Shown in pieces: positions 26,918-34,369 of a stretch of DNA of 64,000 nucleotides (within the stretch, counting starts at the first letter, position 1; every line of letters starts with the position of its first letter). The DNA lies in assembly GCF_028688795.1 (NCBI RefSeq), contig NZ_JAQTXM010000001.1:62001-126000 (forward strand), read 5' to 3'. The notes beneath the pieces were generated by a model, which saw only the letters and a program-made list of their open reading frames with translations, did no database searches and was not told the DNA's origin. Origin of the DNA: Rhodoferax sp. (GTDB taxonomy: Bacteria; Pseudomonadota; Gammaproteobacteria; Burkholderiales; Burkholderiaceae_C). A program made the position numbers and the translations under genes.

Positions 26918-28266
26918 AAGCCCCCCTGTCCTTGCGCGCTCGCCTGGTTTGGGGTGCTTTTCTGGTGCTGCTGGTGTTTCTGGCTGGCGCGGGTTGGGCG
27001 GTGCAACAGGCGTATGCAGACAGCCTGCGTGCCCAACGCTTTGCGCGCCTGCAAACCACCATTTACCTGCTGATGGCGGGTGCCGAGCTCAACGCCACGG
27101 GTTCGCTGCAGATGCCGGCAGCGCTGGCTGAGCCCCGCCTGTCACTGCTGTCATCAGGGCTGTACGCCAACATTGCCAATCTAGACAAAGGTGAAGAGTG
27201 GCAATCGGCCTCCACGTTGGGGCTGAACCCGCCGTTTCAGCGCAGCCAGGCCACCGGGCAATGGCAGTTTGACACCGTCAGCGCGCCGGCAAAAAACGCT
27301 GTCGGTTCGGCGCAAGCCTTTCTGGCAGCCACCTATGCGGTCAAATGGTCAGCCAATGACCGGGTAACCCCGTTGGTGTTTTCAGTACTGGAAGACAAGG
27401 CCGAATTTGACCGCGAATTGCGGGCTTTCGGGCGCACGCTGTGGCGCTGGCTGGGAGCCGCAGGCTTGCTGTTGCTGCTGACCCAAACGCTGCTGCTGCG
27501 CTGGGGGCTGAGGCCCCTGGACCAGGTCGCGCAGGAAGTTAAACGCATGGAGTCCGGGCAGCAAACCCGGCTGACTGGCAACTATCCGATTGAACTCGCC
27601 GGACTAACCCACAACCTCAACGGTCTGATGGAACAGGAACGCGCCCGGCAAACACGTTACAAAGACGCGCTGGACGACCTGGCCCATAGCCTGAAAACAC
27701 CGCTGGCCGCCATGCGCGCCTCACTCAACGAACCCAACGGTCTGCCCGCCATGGTGGCGCAGCAAGTTTCCCGCATGGACGACATCGTGGTGCACCAACT
27801 GGGCCGGGCTGGGGCCAGCGGCGCTGCGCGCTTTGCGCCCCACTTGGCGCTGGCGCCCATCCTCACCCGAATTCGCGACACGCTGGCCAAGGTTTACCTT
27901 GAAAAAGACCTGACTTTTGCGTTGGACTGTCCACCGGAGCTGACCTGGCGCATGGACGAAGGTGATGCCTTTGAGATGTTGGGCAATCTGCTGGACAACG
28001 CCGCCAAGTGGGCCAAGGCTAAGGTCACTGTGCGGATCTGGCTTGAAGACAGGCGCCTGCACCTGCGCATCTGTGACGATGGCCCCGGCTTTGCCGACCC
28101 TCAAACGTTGCCTGAGCGCCGCGTGCGGCTCGATGAACAAGTGCCCGGCCACGGCATCGGTTTGGCCGTGGTCAGGGATTTGATCGCAAGTCACGGAGGC
28201 GAGTTGACCATTTCACGCGCGGCCTTGGGCGGGGCGCAGATTGATGTGGTTCTGCAAGCGGCGTAG
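26914..28266 (+). CDS. PhoQ-like sensor histidine kinase
   Basis: A 450-residue membrane kinase starting with GTG. TM1 at residues 13-33, periplasmic sensor about 34-170, TM2 about 172-192 (LGAAGLLLLLTQTLLLRWGL), HAMP, H-box DALDDLAHSLKTPLAAM, N-box NLLDNAAKWAK and G-box CDDGPGFADP and PGHGIGLAVVRDLI. Its H-box (DLAHSLKTPL) is of the PhoQ type. Signal unknown; divalent cations are only a guess. Its stop lies one base from the 3' end of the convergent synthetase gene. Confidence 0.9.
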   Translation: MKAPLSLRARLVWGAFLVLLVFLAGAGWAVQQAYADSLRAQRFARLQTTIYLLMAGAELNATGSLQMPAALAEPRLSLLSSGLYANIANLDKGEEWQSASTLGLNPPFQRSQATGQWQFDTVSAPAKNAVGSAQAFLAATYAVKWSANDRVTPLVFSVLEDKAEFDRELRAFGRTLWRWLGAAGLLLLLTQTLLLRWGLRPLDQVAQEVKRMESGQQTRLTGNYPIELAGLTHNLNGLMEQERARQTRYKDALDDLAHSLKTPLAAMRASLNEPNGLPAMVAQQVSRMDDIVVHQLGRAGASGAARFAPHLALAPILTRIRDTLAKVYLEKDLTFALDCPPELTWRMDEGDAFEMLGNLLDNAAKWAKAKVTVRIWLEDRRLHLRICDDGPGFADPQTLPERRVRLDEQVPGHGIGLAVVRDLIASHGGELTISRAALGGAQIDVVLQAA

Positions 28267-28267
28267 G

Positions 28268-30142
28268 TCAGCCCTCGCCACCAGGCAGCACAGTAGCCGC
28301 ACGCGCCACTTCCTGCAAGCGCAACACGCGCCGTTGCACTTTTCCTGTGGTGGTCATGGGCAAGGCCTCCAGAAACTCGATTTCCTTTGGGTACTCGTAC
28401 GGGGCCAGTTTGCCTTTGACGTGAGTTTGCAACTGCTCAATAAGTTCAGCATCAAATTGGACTCTATCGCCCGTATATATTGCGCGAGCAGCTACAAAAT
28501 CAGGAGCCAACACCACATACGCCTTAACGACGGCACCACGCGCGGTGTCTGGCTTGGGCACCACCGCCACGTTGGCCACGGCCGGGTGTTTGATCAGACA
28601 GTTCTCAATCTCGCCAGGGCCAATGCGGTAGCCCGCAGCTTTGAAAACGTCGTCGCTACGGCCCTGGTACCACAAGTAGCCATCGGCATCGCGACTGGCC
28701 AGGTCACCCGTGCGGCACCAGTCACCCGTGAATTTGGCCTGTGTGGAAGCCTCGTTTTTCCAGTAGCCCAAAAAGAAAATCGGGTCCGGCTGGCCATGCA
28801 CGTCAAAACGGTTCACGGCCACGTCGCCCACCTCGCCCGCTGCGCACTCAACGCCAGCGTCATCAATCACAGCCAGCCGGTGGCCGGGGTAGCCCAGGCC
28901 CATGCTGCCGGGTTTGGGTGGCCACAGGGCGGCGCAATTGCCCACGATGTAGTTGATCTCGGTCTGGCCAAACATTTCGTTCACCGCCACGCCCAACTGG
29001 CTCTGGCAGTAGTCAAACACCGCATCGCCCACGGCCTCGCCGGCACTCATGATGCCTAGCAGCTTCAAGCCGAATTGCTGCTGCACCGTCTCGCCTTGCG
29101 CGCCGGGGTAGGCTTTCATCATGGCCTTGAGCGCGGTGGGGAACAAAAAAGTGTGCGTCACCGCGCAGTCGCGCATCAACTCCAGCGCGGTTTGCGGGCT
29201 GAAGCGGCCATTGAACGCGACGATGGGGCGGCCAAAAAACAAAGTTGGCAGCAGCGCGTCCATCAGCCCACCGGTCCAGGCCCAGTCGGCTGGGCTCCAG
29301 AACACGGCTTGTGAGCCGGTGGGCCGTTGTGCTGAGCTGGCCAGCTGGCACAAGGCCGCGGTCGGGTTGGGCCAGATGGTCACATCAAAACCAAACCAGT
29401 TCTGGCTGCAGATAAAACCGGTCAGATTGCCAATCAGGGCCTGGTGGGGAATCAGCGCCCCTTTGGGGTTGCCGGTGGTACCACTGGTGTAAATCAGAAT
29501 TGCCGGAGCATCGGCGCGGGTGTTGACCAAAGCAAACTCGTCACTGGCGGCGGCGAGCGCCTGTGCCCAAGACACATCGGCCAGCGCAGCGTTGTCAGCC
29601 GTCAAGCCTACGCCCACCGTTTGACGCAAATGCGGGCAATGGCCGCGCACCGCTTGCAGGTTGCCCAGGGTTTGCGCGTCGCCAATGGCCACCACCGATT
29701 CGCTGTCCTGCAAGCGGAATTCCAGCGCCTCGGGCCCAAACAATTGCGACAGCGGCATGGCCACCGCGCCGATTTGCAACACCGCCATGTAGGCCACCGC
29801 CACCTCAAAACACTGCGGCAGCACGATGGCCACGCGGTCGCCCTGGCGCACACCCATGCCAAGCAGCACGTTGCATAAACGGTTGGCCTCATGCTGCAAT
29901 TGAAAATATGAATAAAAAGTGGCCTTAGCCCCCGTTGTATATGCGTGAACAGCTATATTTTCAGAAGCATCAGGCAAGGCCGCCCAGCGCGCACAACAGG
30001 CCTGCGCCATGTTGAAATACTCTGGCACTTGCCACGCAAAGCCGCTGTGCAACTGGGCATAGCTTGGGGGAAAATCCCAAATGGGTGATGTGCTGGCGGG
30101 GGTTGACTTGGCTGCTGTGTCGCTGGATTGACTGACGGGCAT
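28268..30142 (-). CDS. acyl-CoA synthetase (AMP-forming)
   Basis: A 624-residue adenylate-forming enzyme, somewhat longer than usual. Core motifs: IYTSGTTGNPKGALIP (A3), NEMFGQTEINY (A5), WYQGRSDDVFKAAGYRIGPG (A7/A8) and TTTGKVQRRVL with the catalytic Lys (A10). It most resembles acetyl/medium-chain (ACSM-like) synthetases; the acyl substrate is not certain. Two copies of the dispersed repeat lie in frame, at residues about 58-79 and 546-562. Its start codon is only 14 bp from that of the divergent hydrolase. Confidence 0.9.
   Translation of the reverse strand: MPVSQSSDTAAKSTPASTSPIWDFPPSYAQLHSGFAWQVPEYFNMAQACCARWAALPDASENIAVHAYTTGAKATFYSYFQLQHEANRLCNVLLGMGVRQGDRVAIVLPQCFEVAVAYMAVLQIGAVAMPLSQLFGPEALEFRLQDSESVVAIGDAQTLGNLQAVRGHCPHLRQTVGVGLTADNAALADVSWAQALAAASDEFALVNTRADAPAILIYTSGTTGNPKGALIPHQALIGNLTGFICSQNWFGFDVTIWPNPTAALCQLASSAQRPTGSQAVFWSPADWAWTGGLMDALLPTLFFGRPIVAFNGRFSPQTALELMRDCAVTHTFLFPTALKAMMKAYPGAQGETVQQQFGLKLLGIMSAGEAVGDAVFDYCQSQLGVAVNEMFGQTEINYIVGNCAALWPPKPGSMGLGYPGHRLAVIDDAGVECAAGEVGDVAVNRFDVHGQPDPIFFLGYWKNEASTQAKFTGDWCRTGDLASRDADGYLWYQGRSDDVFKAAGYRIGPGEIENCLIKHPAVANVAVVPKPDTARGAVVKAYVVLAPDFVAARAIYTGDRVQFDAELIEQLQTHVKGKLAPYEYPKEIEFLEALPMTTTGKVQRRVLRLQEVARAATVLPGGEG
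28457..28506 (-). repeat. dispersed ~55-bp repeat inside the acyl-CoA synthetase gene (3' copy)
   Basis: Minus-strand reading shows GGCTCCTGATTTTGTAGCTG then CTCGCGCAATATATACGGGC and GATAGAG, matching the shared pattern. It encodes about residues 546-562 (DFVAARAIYTGDRVQF), where related synthetases, as I remember them, have a segment some nine residues shorter. Read as an in-frame insertion. Confidence 0.6.
29908..29970 (-). repeat. dispersed ~55-bp repeat inside the acyl-CoA synthetase gene (5' copy)
   Basis: Minus-strand reading shows GCTTCTGAAAATATAGCTG, TTCACGCATATACAACG, then GGGGCTAAGGCCACTTTTT. It encodes ENIAVHAYTTGAKATF at about residues 61-76 and replaces the usual strand-turn-strand before the AN(R)L helix without an obvious change of length. 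Confidence 0.6.
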
Positions 30143-30156
30143 GGTTTGTCTTTCGT

Positions 30157-31077
30157 ATGATTAAACAAATGTACCCAATCAAAAGAATTTCTAACAGCGA
30201 GTTTGTCCCTATTCGCAGCCTGCAATATCACGTGCGGCGTTGGGGTGAGCCCGGGCTGGGCAAGACCCCGCTGGTGCTGCTGCACGGCTGGATGGATGTG
30301 GCGGCGAGCTTTCAGTTTGTGGTGGACGCGCTCACAGCGGACCACTTCATCATCGCCCCCGACTGGCGCGGCTTTGGCCTGACGGCATCCGGTGGTGCCG
30401 ATTGCTTTTGGTACCCAGACTACTTGGCCGACCTGGATGCCTTGCTGGACCACTACGCGCCCGACCAAACCGTGAACCTGGTGGGCCACAGCATGGGCGG
30501 CAACGTGGCCATGATTTACGCGGGTGTTCGTCCCGAGCGCATCGCCAAGCTGATCAATCTGGAAGGGTTTGGCATGCCAGCCACTCAGCCCGAGCAAGCC
30601 GCAGGCAAATTTGCCCAATGGATGAACGAGGTAAAGCAACTGGGCAGCGGGGCCATTAGCCTGAAAACATACGATTCGCTCGATGCGGTAGCGGCACGCC
30701 TGATGAAAACCAACAAGCGCCTTCAAGCCGACAAAGCCCGCTGGCTGGCCAACCACTGGTCGGCTGAACTGGCGCCAGGGCAGTGGTCCATTTTGGGTGA
30801 GGCAGCGCACAAAATCACCACGGCGCAGTTGTACCGAGAAGACGAAACGCTGGCCATTTTCCGCAACATCAGCGCCCCGACCTTGATGCTTGAAGCCTCG
30901 GACGACAGCATGGCCCAATGGTGGAAAGGCGCCTTTACGCTGGCGCAGCACCACCAGCGACTGACGTCGGTGGCCCACGTCGAGATTGCCCAGGTGCCCG
31001 ACTGCGGCCACATGCTGCACCATGACCAGCCACAGGCCGTGGCCCAATTGATAGAACGGTTTGTGGCGACAAATTGA
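30157..31077 (+). CDS. alpha/beta hydrolase
   Basis: A 306-residue alpha/beta-hydrolase fold protein. Oxyanion loop LLHGWMDVAA, nucleophile NLVGHSMGGNVAMIYAG (Ser about residue 113), and catalytic His in PDCGHMLHHDQP. There is no signal peptide. ATG 30157 is used; ATG 30169 in frame is equally possible. Its substrate is unknown. It is divergent from the acyl-CoA synthetase with almost no intergenic space. Confidence 0.88.
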   Translation: MIKQMYPIKRISNSEFVPIRSLQYHVRRWGEPGLGKTPLVLLHGWMDVAASFQFVVDALTADHFIIAPDWRGFGLTASGGADCFWYPDYLADLDALLDHYAPDQTVNLVGHSMGGNVAMIYAGVRPERIAKLINLEGFGMPATQPEQAAGKFAQWMNEVKQLGSGAISLKTYDSLDAVAARLMKTNKRLQADKARWLANHWSAELAPGQWSILGEAAHKITTAQLYREDETLAIFRNISAPTLMLEASDDSMAQWWKGAFTLAQHHQRLTSVAHVEIAQVPDCGHMLHHDQPQAVAQLIERFVATN

Positions 31078-31094
31078 GCTACCCCTGCGAATAG

Positions 31095-31121
31095 TCACTG
31101 GCGCTCGGATTTGACCAGTGA
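31095..31121. repeat. intergenic inverted repeat
   Basis: TCACTGG (31095-31101) and CCAGTGA (31115-31121) can form a 7-bp hairpin in the gap after the hydrolase gene. No T-run follows, so terminator activity is uncertain; it could be an operator for the next gene. Confidence 0.4.
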
Positions 31122-31172
31122 TAGGCTGACGGGTAGTAGGGATTTTTCTCAACCCCAACGCGGAGGCGCTTC

Positions 31173-32489
31173 ATGACACACGCATTGAATCCACTCACCA
31201 ACCACAGCCCAGTCGTAACCCCCATCGCGCTGGCCGCCGCTGCGCTGCTGGCCTGCAGCGCAAGTCTGGCGCAAACCCAGATGGTCAAGTCGCCAGTGGC
31301 GCAATACTGGATGGACGTGGCCACCATTTCCATGGCCGGCATGGACGACATGCCAGACATGGGCGCACTGGGTGGTTTGATGGGCGGCATGACTGGCATG
31401 CCCGGCATGGGTGGGGTCAGCTTTGGGGCCACCCGCGGCATGATGCCCGGGCGCTGGCTGGACTTGGCCGTGAGCACTCAACGCAAGCCGGCCGGCACCG
31501 AGGCAGTGCAAACCATTCCGCCAAGCCAGGCGATGGGACCAAGCCTGACCCTTTTGCCTGTCAAAGCACAAGCCCAAAAGCCAAGCCAGCGGGGTGGCAG
31601 CGTCGATGAGGTCCCTGAGCCCCCCAAAGGCCGGATTCTGTTTTACTGGGGCTGCAGCGACACCGTGCGTTCCGGTCAGCCGCGGATTCTGGACTTTGCA
31701 AAAATGGGTTTTGATGAGTACGGCAAATTCATGATGGGCCGCGCCACGCACGACACCGGTGCGAAAGCAATTCCCGGCCATGCCGTTTGGCCCAACGAGA
31801 CACACCGTCAAAAAGTGCCACCTGAAGCCTCTTTGACCGGGCCACACGCATTGAGTGGCGACGGCTTACCTGCCAGTTTGCAATTCAGCATCGGCCAGCA
31901 ACAGGATTTCATGCCCAAGCTGGCACTGGTCAGCCAGGGCGGCGGTGCAGCGGCCAGTCACATCACATGGCAGCGGCTGCCCACGGCACAAGCCTATTTT
32001 CTGAATGCCATGAGCGGCAGTGACAACGCGGGTGCCACCGAGATGGTGATCTGGAGCTCATCCGAGGTGCCAGAGCCGGGCTGGGGCTTGATGGATTACG
32101 CCAACAACGCCAGCGTGGACAAATGGCTGAAAGAAAAAGTGCTGCTGCCAGCCAGCAAGACAGATTGCGCTGTGCCTGCGGGCATTTTTGCCAAGGCCGA
32201 AGGGGCCATGTTGCGCGGCATTGCCTATGGACAAGAACTTAACTTGGCGCACCCGCCCCGCCCCGCCGACAAACGCATCGCGTGGGAACCTGAGTGGACC
32301 GCCAAGGTTCGTGTCAAGGCCCTGAGCATGGTCATGCTGGGCGAAGAAGGGGATAACGCAGGCTCTAGCAAACCTGCCCGAAGCCGAACAGGTGAGTCCA
32401 CGCCCGAGGAATCGGGCAGCCAGCCGCCGATTGGCATTCCGGGACTGCCGGATGTTGGCAAGGCGCTTAAGGGCCTGTTTGGGCGCTGA
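31173..32489 (+). CDS. large secreted protein of unknown function, Met/Gly-rich N-terminal part
   Basis: A 438-residue protein with an N-terminal hydrophobic export segment (about residues 15-33, ALAAAALLACSASLAQT). It includes ACSA, so a lipobox is possible but weak. Residues about 50-90 are very rich in Met and Gly (for example MAGMDDMPDMGALGGLMGG). The remaining ~340 residues include FSIGQQQDFMPKLALVSQGG, MVIWSSSEVPEPGWGLMDY and a Pro/Ser-rich tail. I do not recognise a family. The Met-rich segment could bind copper or be a flexible linker; this is inference. Confidence 0.75.
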   Translation: MTHALNPLTNHSPVVTPIALAAAALLACSASLAQTQMVKSPVAQYWMDVATISMAGMDDMPDMGALGGLMGGMTGMPGMGGVSFGATRGMMPGRWLDLAVSTQRKPAGTEAVQTIPPSQAMGPSLTLLPVKAQAQKPSQRGGSVDEVPEPPKGRILFYWGCSDTVRSGQPRILDFAKMGFDEYGKFMMGRATHDTGAKAIPGHAVWPNETHRQKVPPEASLTGPHALSGDGLPASLQFSIGQQQDFMPKLALVSQGGGAAASHITWQRLPTAQAYFLNAMSGSDNAGATEMVIWSSSEVPEPGWGLMDYANNASVDKWLKEKVLLPASKTDCAVPAGIFAKAEGAMLRGIAYGQELNLAHPPRPADKRIAWEPEWTAKVRVKALSMVMLGEEGDNAGSSKPARSRTGESTPEESGSQPPIGIPGLPDVGKALKGLFGR

Positions 32490-32569
32490 GTTGCCCCAAG
32501 GGGCAGTGGCATGCGGACCGTGAGAAAATGGCGGGTTATTCGCCACATTTAACGCACAGGACACGCATC

Positions 32570-33674
32570 ATGGAAGCAGAACGCATCAACGCCATCGCCA
32601 CACAACTCAGCAGCTTGTCTGCCCGGACCCTCGATTTACGGGGGTATCTTTGACTACGATGCCAAATTTGAGCGCCTGAGAACCGTCAACGCCAGCCTGG
32701 AAGACCCCGCGGTCTGGAACGACCCCAAGCGCGCCCAAGAGTTGGGCCGCGAGAAAAAGGCGCTGGACGGCGTGGTGGTCACCATCAGCGACCTGGAGCG
32801 CGACCTCTCTGACAACTCCGAGTTGTTCGAGATGAGCAAGGAAGACAATGACGAAACCGGCCTGATCACCATCGAGGCCGAAGCGGCCAAGCTGGAAGAG
32901 ATCGTCAAGGGCCTTGAATTCCGCCGCATGTTCAACAACCCGGCTGACCCGCTGAACTGTTTTGTCGACATTCAATCTGGCGCCGGTGGCACCGAAGCCT
33001 GCGACTGGGCCAGCATGCTGCTGCGCCAATACTTACGCTACTGCGAGCGCAAGGGTTTCAAGACCGAGATCGAAGACGAAACCCCGGGCGACACGGCCGG
33101 CATCAAGGGCGCGTCGTTCAAGGTTGAAGGCGAGTACGCGTTTGGCTTGTTGCGCACCGAGACTGGCGTGCACCGCCTGGTGCGCAAGAGTCCGTTTGAC
33201 TCGTCAGGTGGCCGCCACACCAGCTTTGCCAGCGTGTTTGTTTACCCTGAGATTGATGACTCGATCGAGATCAATATCAACCCCAGCGACGTGCGCACCG
33301 ACACCTACCGCGCCAGTGGCGCCGGCGGCCAGCACATCAATAAAACCGACTCTGCGGTTCGCCTGACCCACTTGCCCACCGGCATCGTGGTGCAGTGTCA
33401 AGATGGCCGCAGCCAGCACGGCAACCGCGACATCGCCTGGAAACGCCTGCGCTCCAAGCTATACGACTTTGAGTTGCGCAAGCAGCAAGAAGAACAGCAA
33501 AAGCTTGAAGACGGCAAGACCGACGTCGGCTGGGGCCACCAGATTCGCTCTTACGTGCTGGACAACAGCCGCATCAAGGATTTGCGCACCAATTACGAAA
33601 CCTCCGCCACGCAAAAGGTGCTGGACGGTGACCTGGACCAATTCATCGAAGCCTCCTTGAAGCAGGGCGTGTGA
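32570..33674 (+). CDS. prfB: peptide chain release factor 2, programmed +1 frameshift
   Basis: RF2 recognises UGA and UAA stop codons and triggers peptide release. The gene starts at ATG 32570. 27 codons later it meets in-frame TGA at 32651-32653 and continues in the +1 frame with GAC at 32652, giving 367 residues. Diagnostic motifs in the second frame: [13 protein letters not shown] (codon recognition) and [18 protein letters not shown] with the catalytic GGQ. Not a mutation: the shift is the known autoregulatory device of prfB. Confidence 0.97.
32639..32654 (+). promoter_or_regulatory. prfB recoding site
   Basis: CGGGGGTATCTTTGAC: a Shine-Dalgarno-like GGGGG stands just before the slippery CTT TGA C, the classical layout for +1 slippage by tRNA-Leu when RF2 is scarce. 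Confidence 0.95.
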
Positions 33675-34369
33675 TGACGCGCGTCAACCTGGCTGGGCCG
33701 GTGGAAGCTCTGATTTTCGACATGGACGGCACCATGATCGACTCCATGGGATTTCATGCGCAAAGCTGGCAGCTTTTTGCAGAGCAACACGGCCTGAGCA
33801 TCGATCTGGACGACCTGATGCGCCGCACCACCGGGCGCACTGGCGCCGAGTGCATGCGCGAGCTGTTTCAGAGGGACATCAGCAACGACGAAGCCTGGAT
33901 GCTGATTGCGGAAAAAGAGCGACTCTACCGCGACATGTTTGGCCCGGTATTTGCCGAGGTGGCTGGCTTCAAGGCGTTTTACGCGCAGGCCTTGACGCTT
34001 GGCTTAACGCTTGGCGTAGGCACAGCGGGCGACAAACACAACATCGCGTTCGCCATGGGTCACCTGGCACTGCCGACGCCGCCCAAGGCCATTGTGGGCG
34101 GTGACGAAGGGTTGCCCGGAAAACCCGAACCCGCTATATTTTTAGAAGTTGCTAGCCGAATGAATACAAGGGCTAGCGGCTGTATTGTCTTTGAAGATGC
34201 ACCCTTTGGCATCGAAGCGGCGCGCCGCGCCGGCATGCAGGCTGTGGCCATTTGCAGCTCCCATACGCCCGCGCAACTCGCGGGCCCCCACGTGATCGCC
34301 ACGGTGCGCGATTACCATGAACTCTTAAATTCGAATTTCCTGGAGACTCTTCATGTTGCAACTTCGTGA
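33674..34369 (+). CDS. HAD-superfamily phosphatase, beta-phosphoglucomutase-like
   Basis: A 231-residue HAD hydrolase with cap domain (subfamily IA). Motif I is LIFDMDGTMIDSM (nucleophile Asp), motif III/IV region GKPEPAIFLEVASRM, then CIVFEDAPFGIEAARRAGM. Likely acts on a sugar phosphate. ATG 33674 overlaps the prfB stop (TGATG); GTG 33671 is an alternative. A dispersed-repeat copy encodes the segment AIFLEVASRMNTRASGCIV while the protein keeps the normal spacing between motifs. The 3' end overlaps pepN by 17 bp. Confidence 0.9.
   Translation: MTRVNLAGPVEALIFDMDGTMIDSMGFHAQSWQLFAEQHGLSIDLDDLMRRTTGRTGAECMRELFQRDISNDEAWMLIAEKERLYRDMFGPVFAEVAGFKAFYAQALTLGLTLGVGTAGDKHNIAFAMGHLALPTPPKAIVGGDEGLPGKPEPAIFLEVASRMNTRASGCIVFEDAPFGIEAARRAGMQAVAICSSHTPAQLAGPHVIATVRDYHELLNSNFLETLHVATS
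34132..34190 (+). repeat. dispersed ~55-bp repeat inside the HAD phosphatase gene
   Basis: GCTATATTTTTAGAAGTTGC, TAGCCGAATGAATACAAGG and GCTAGCGGC match the shared pattern in the same order. The frame stays open and the distance between HAD motifs is the usual one, so this copy seems to have replaced rather than lengthened the coding sequence. Confidence 0.6.
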
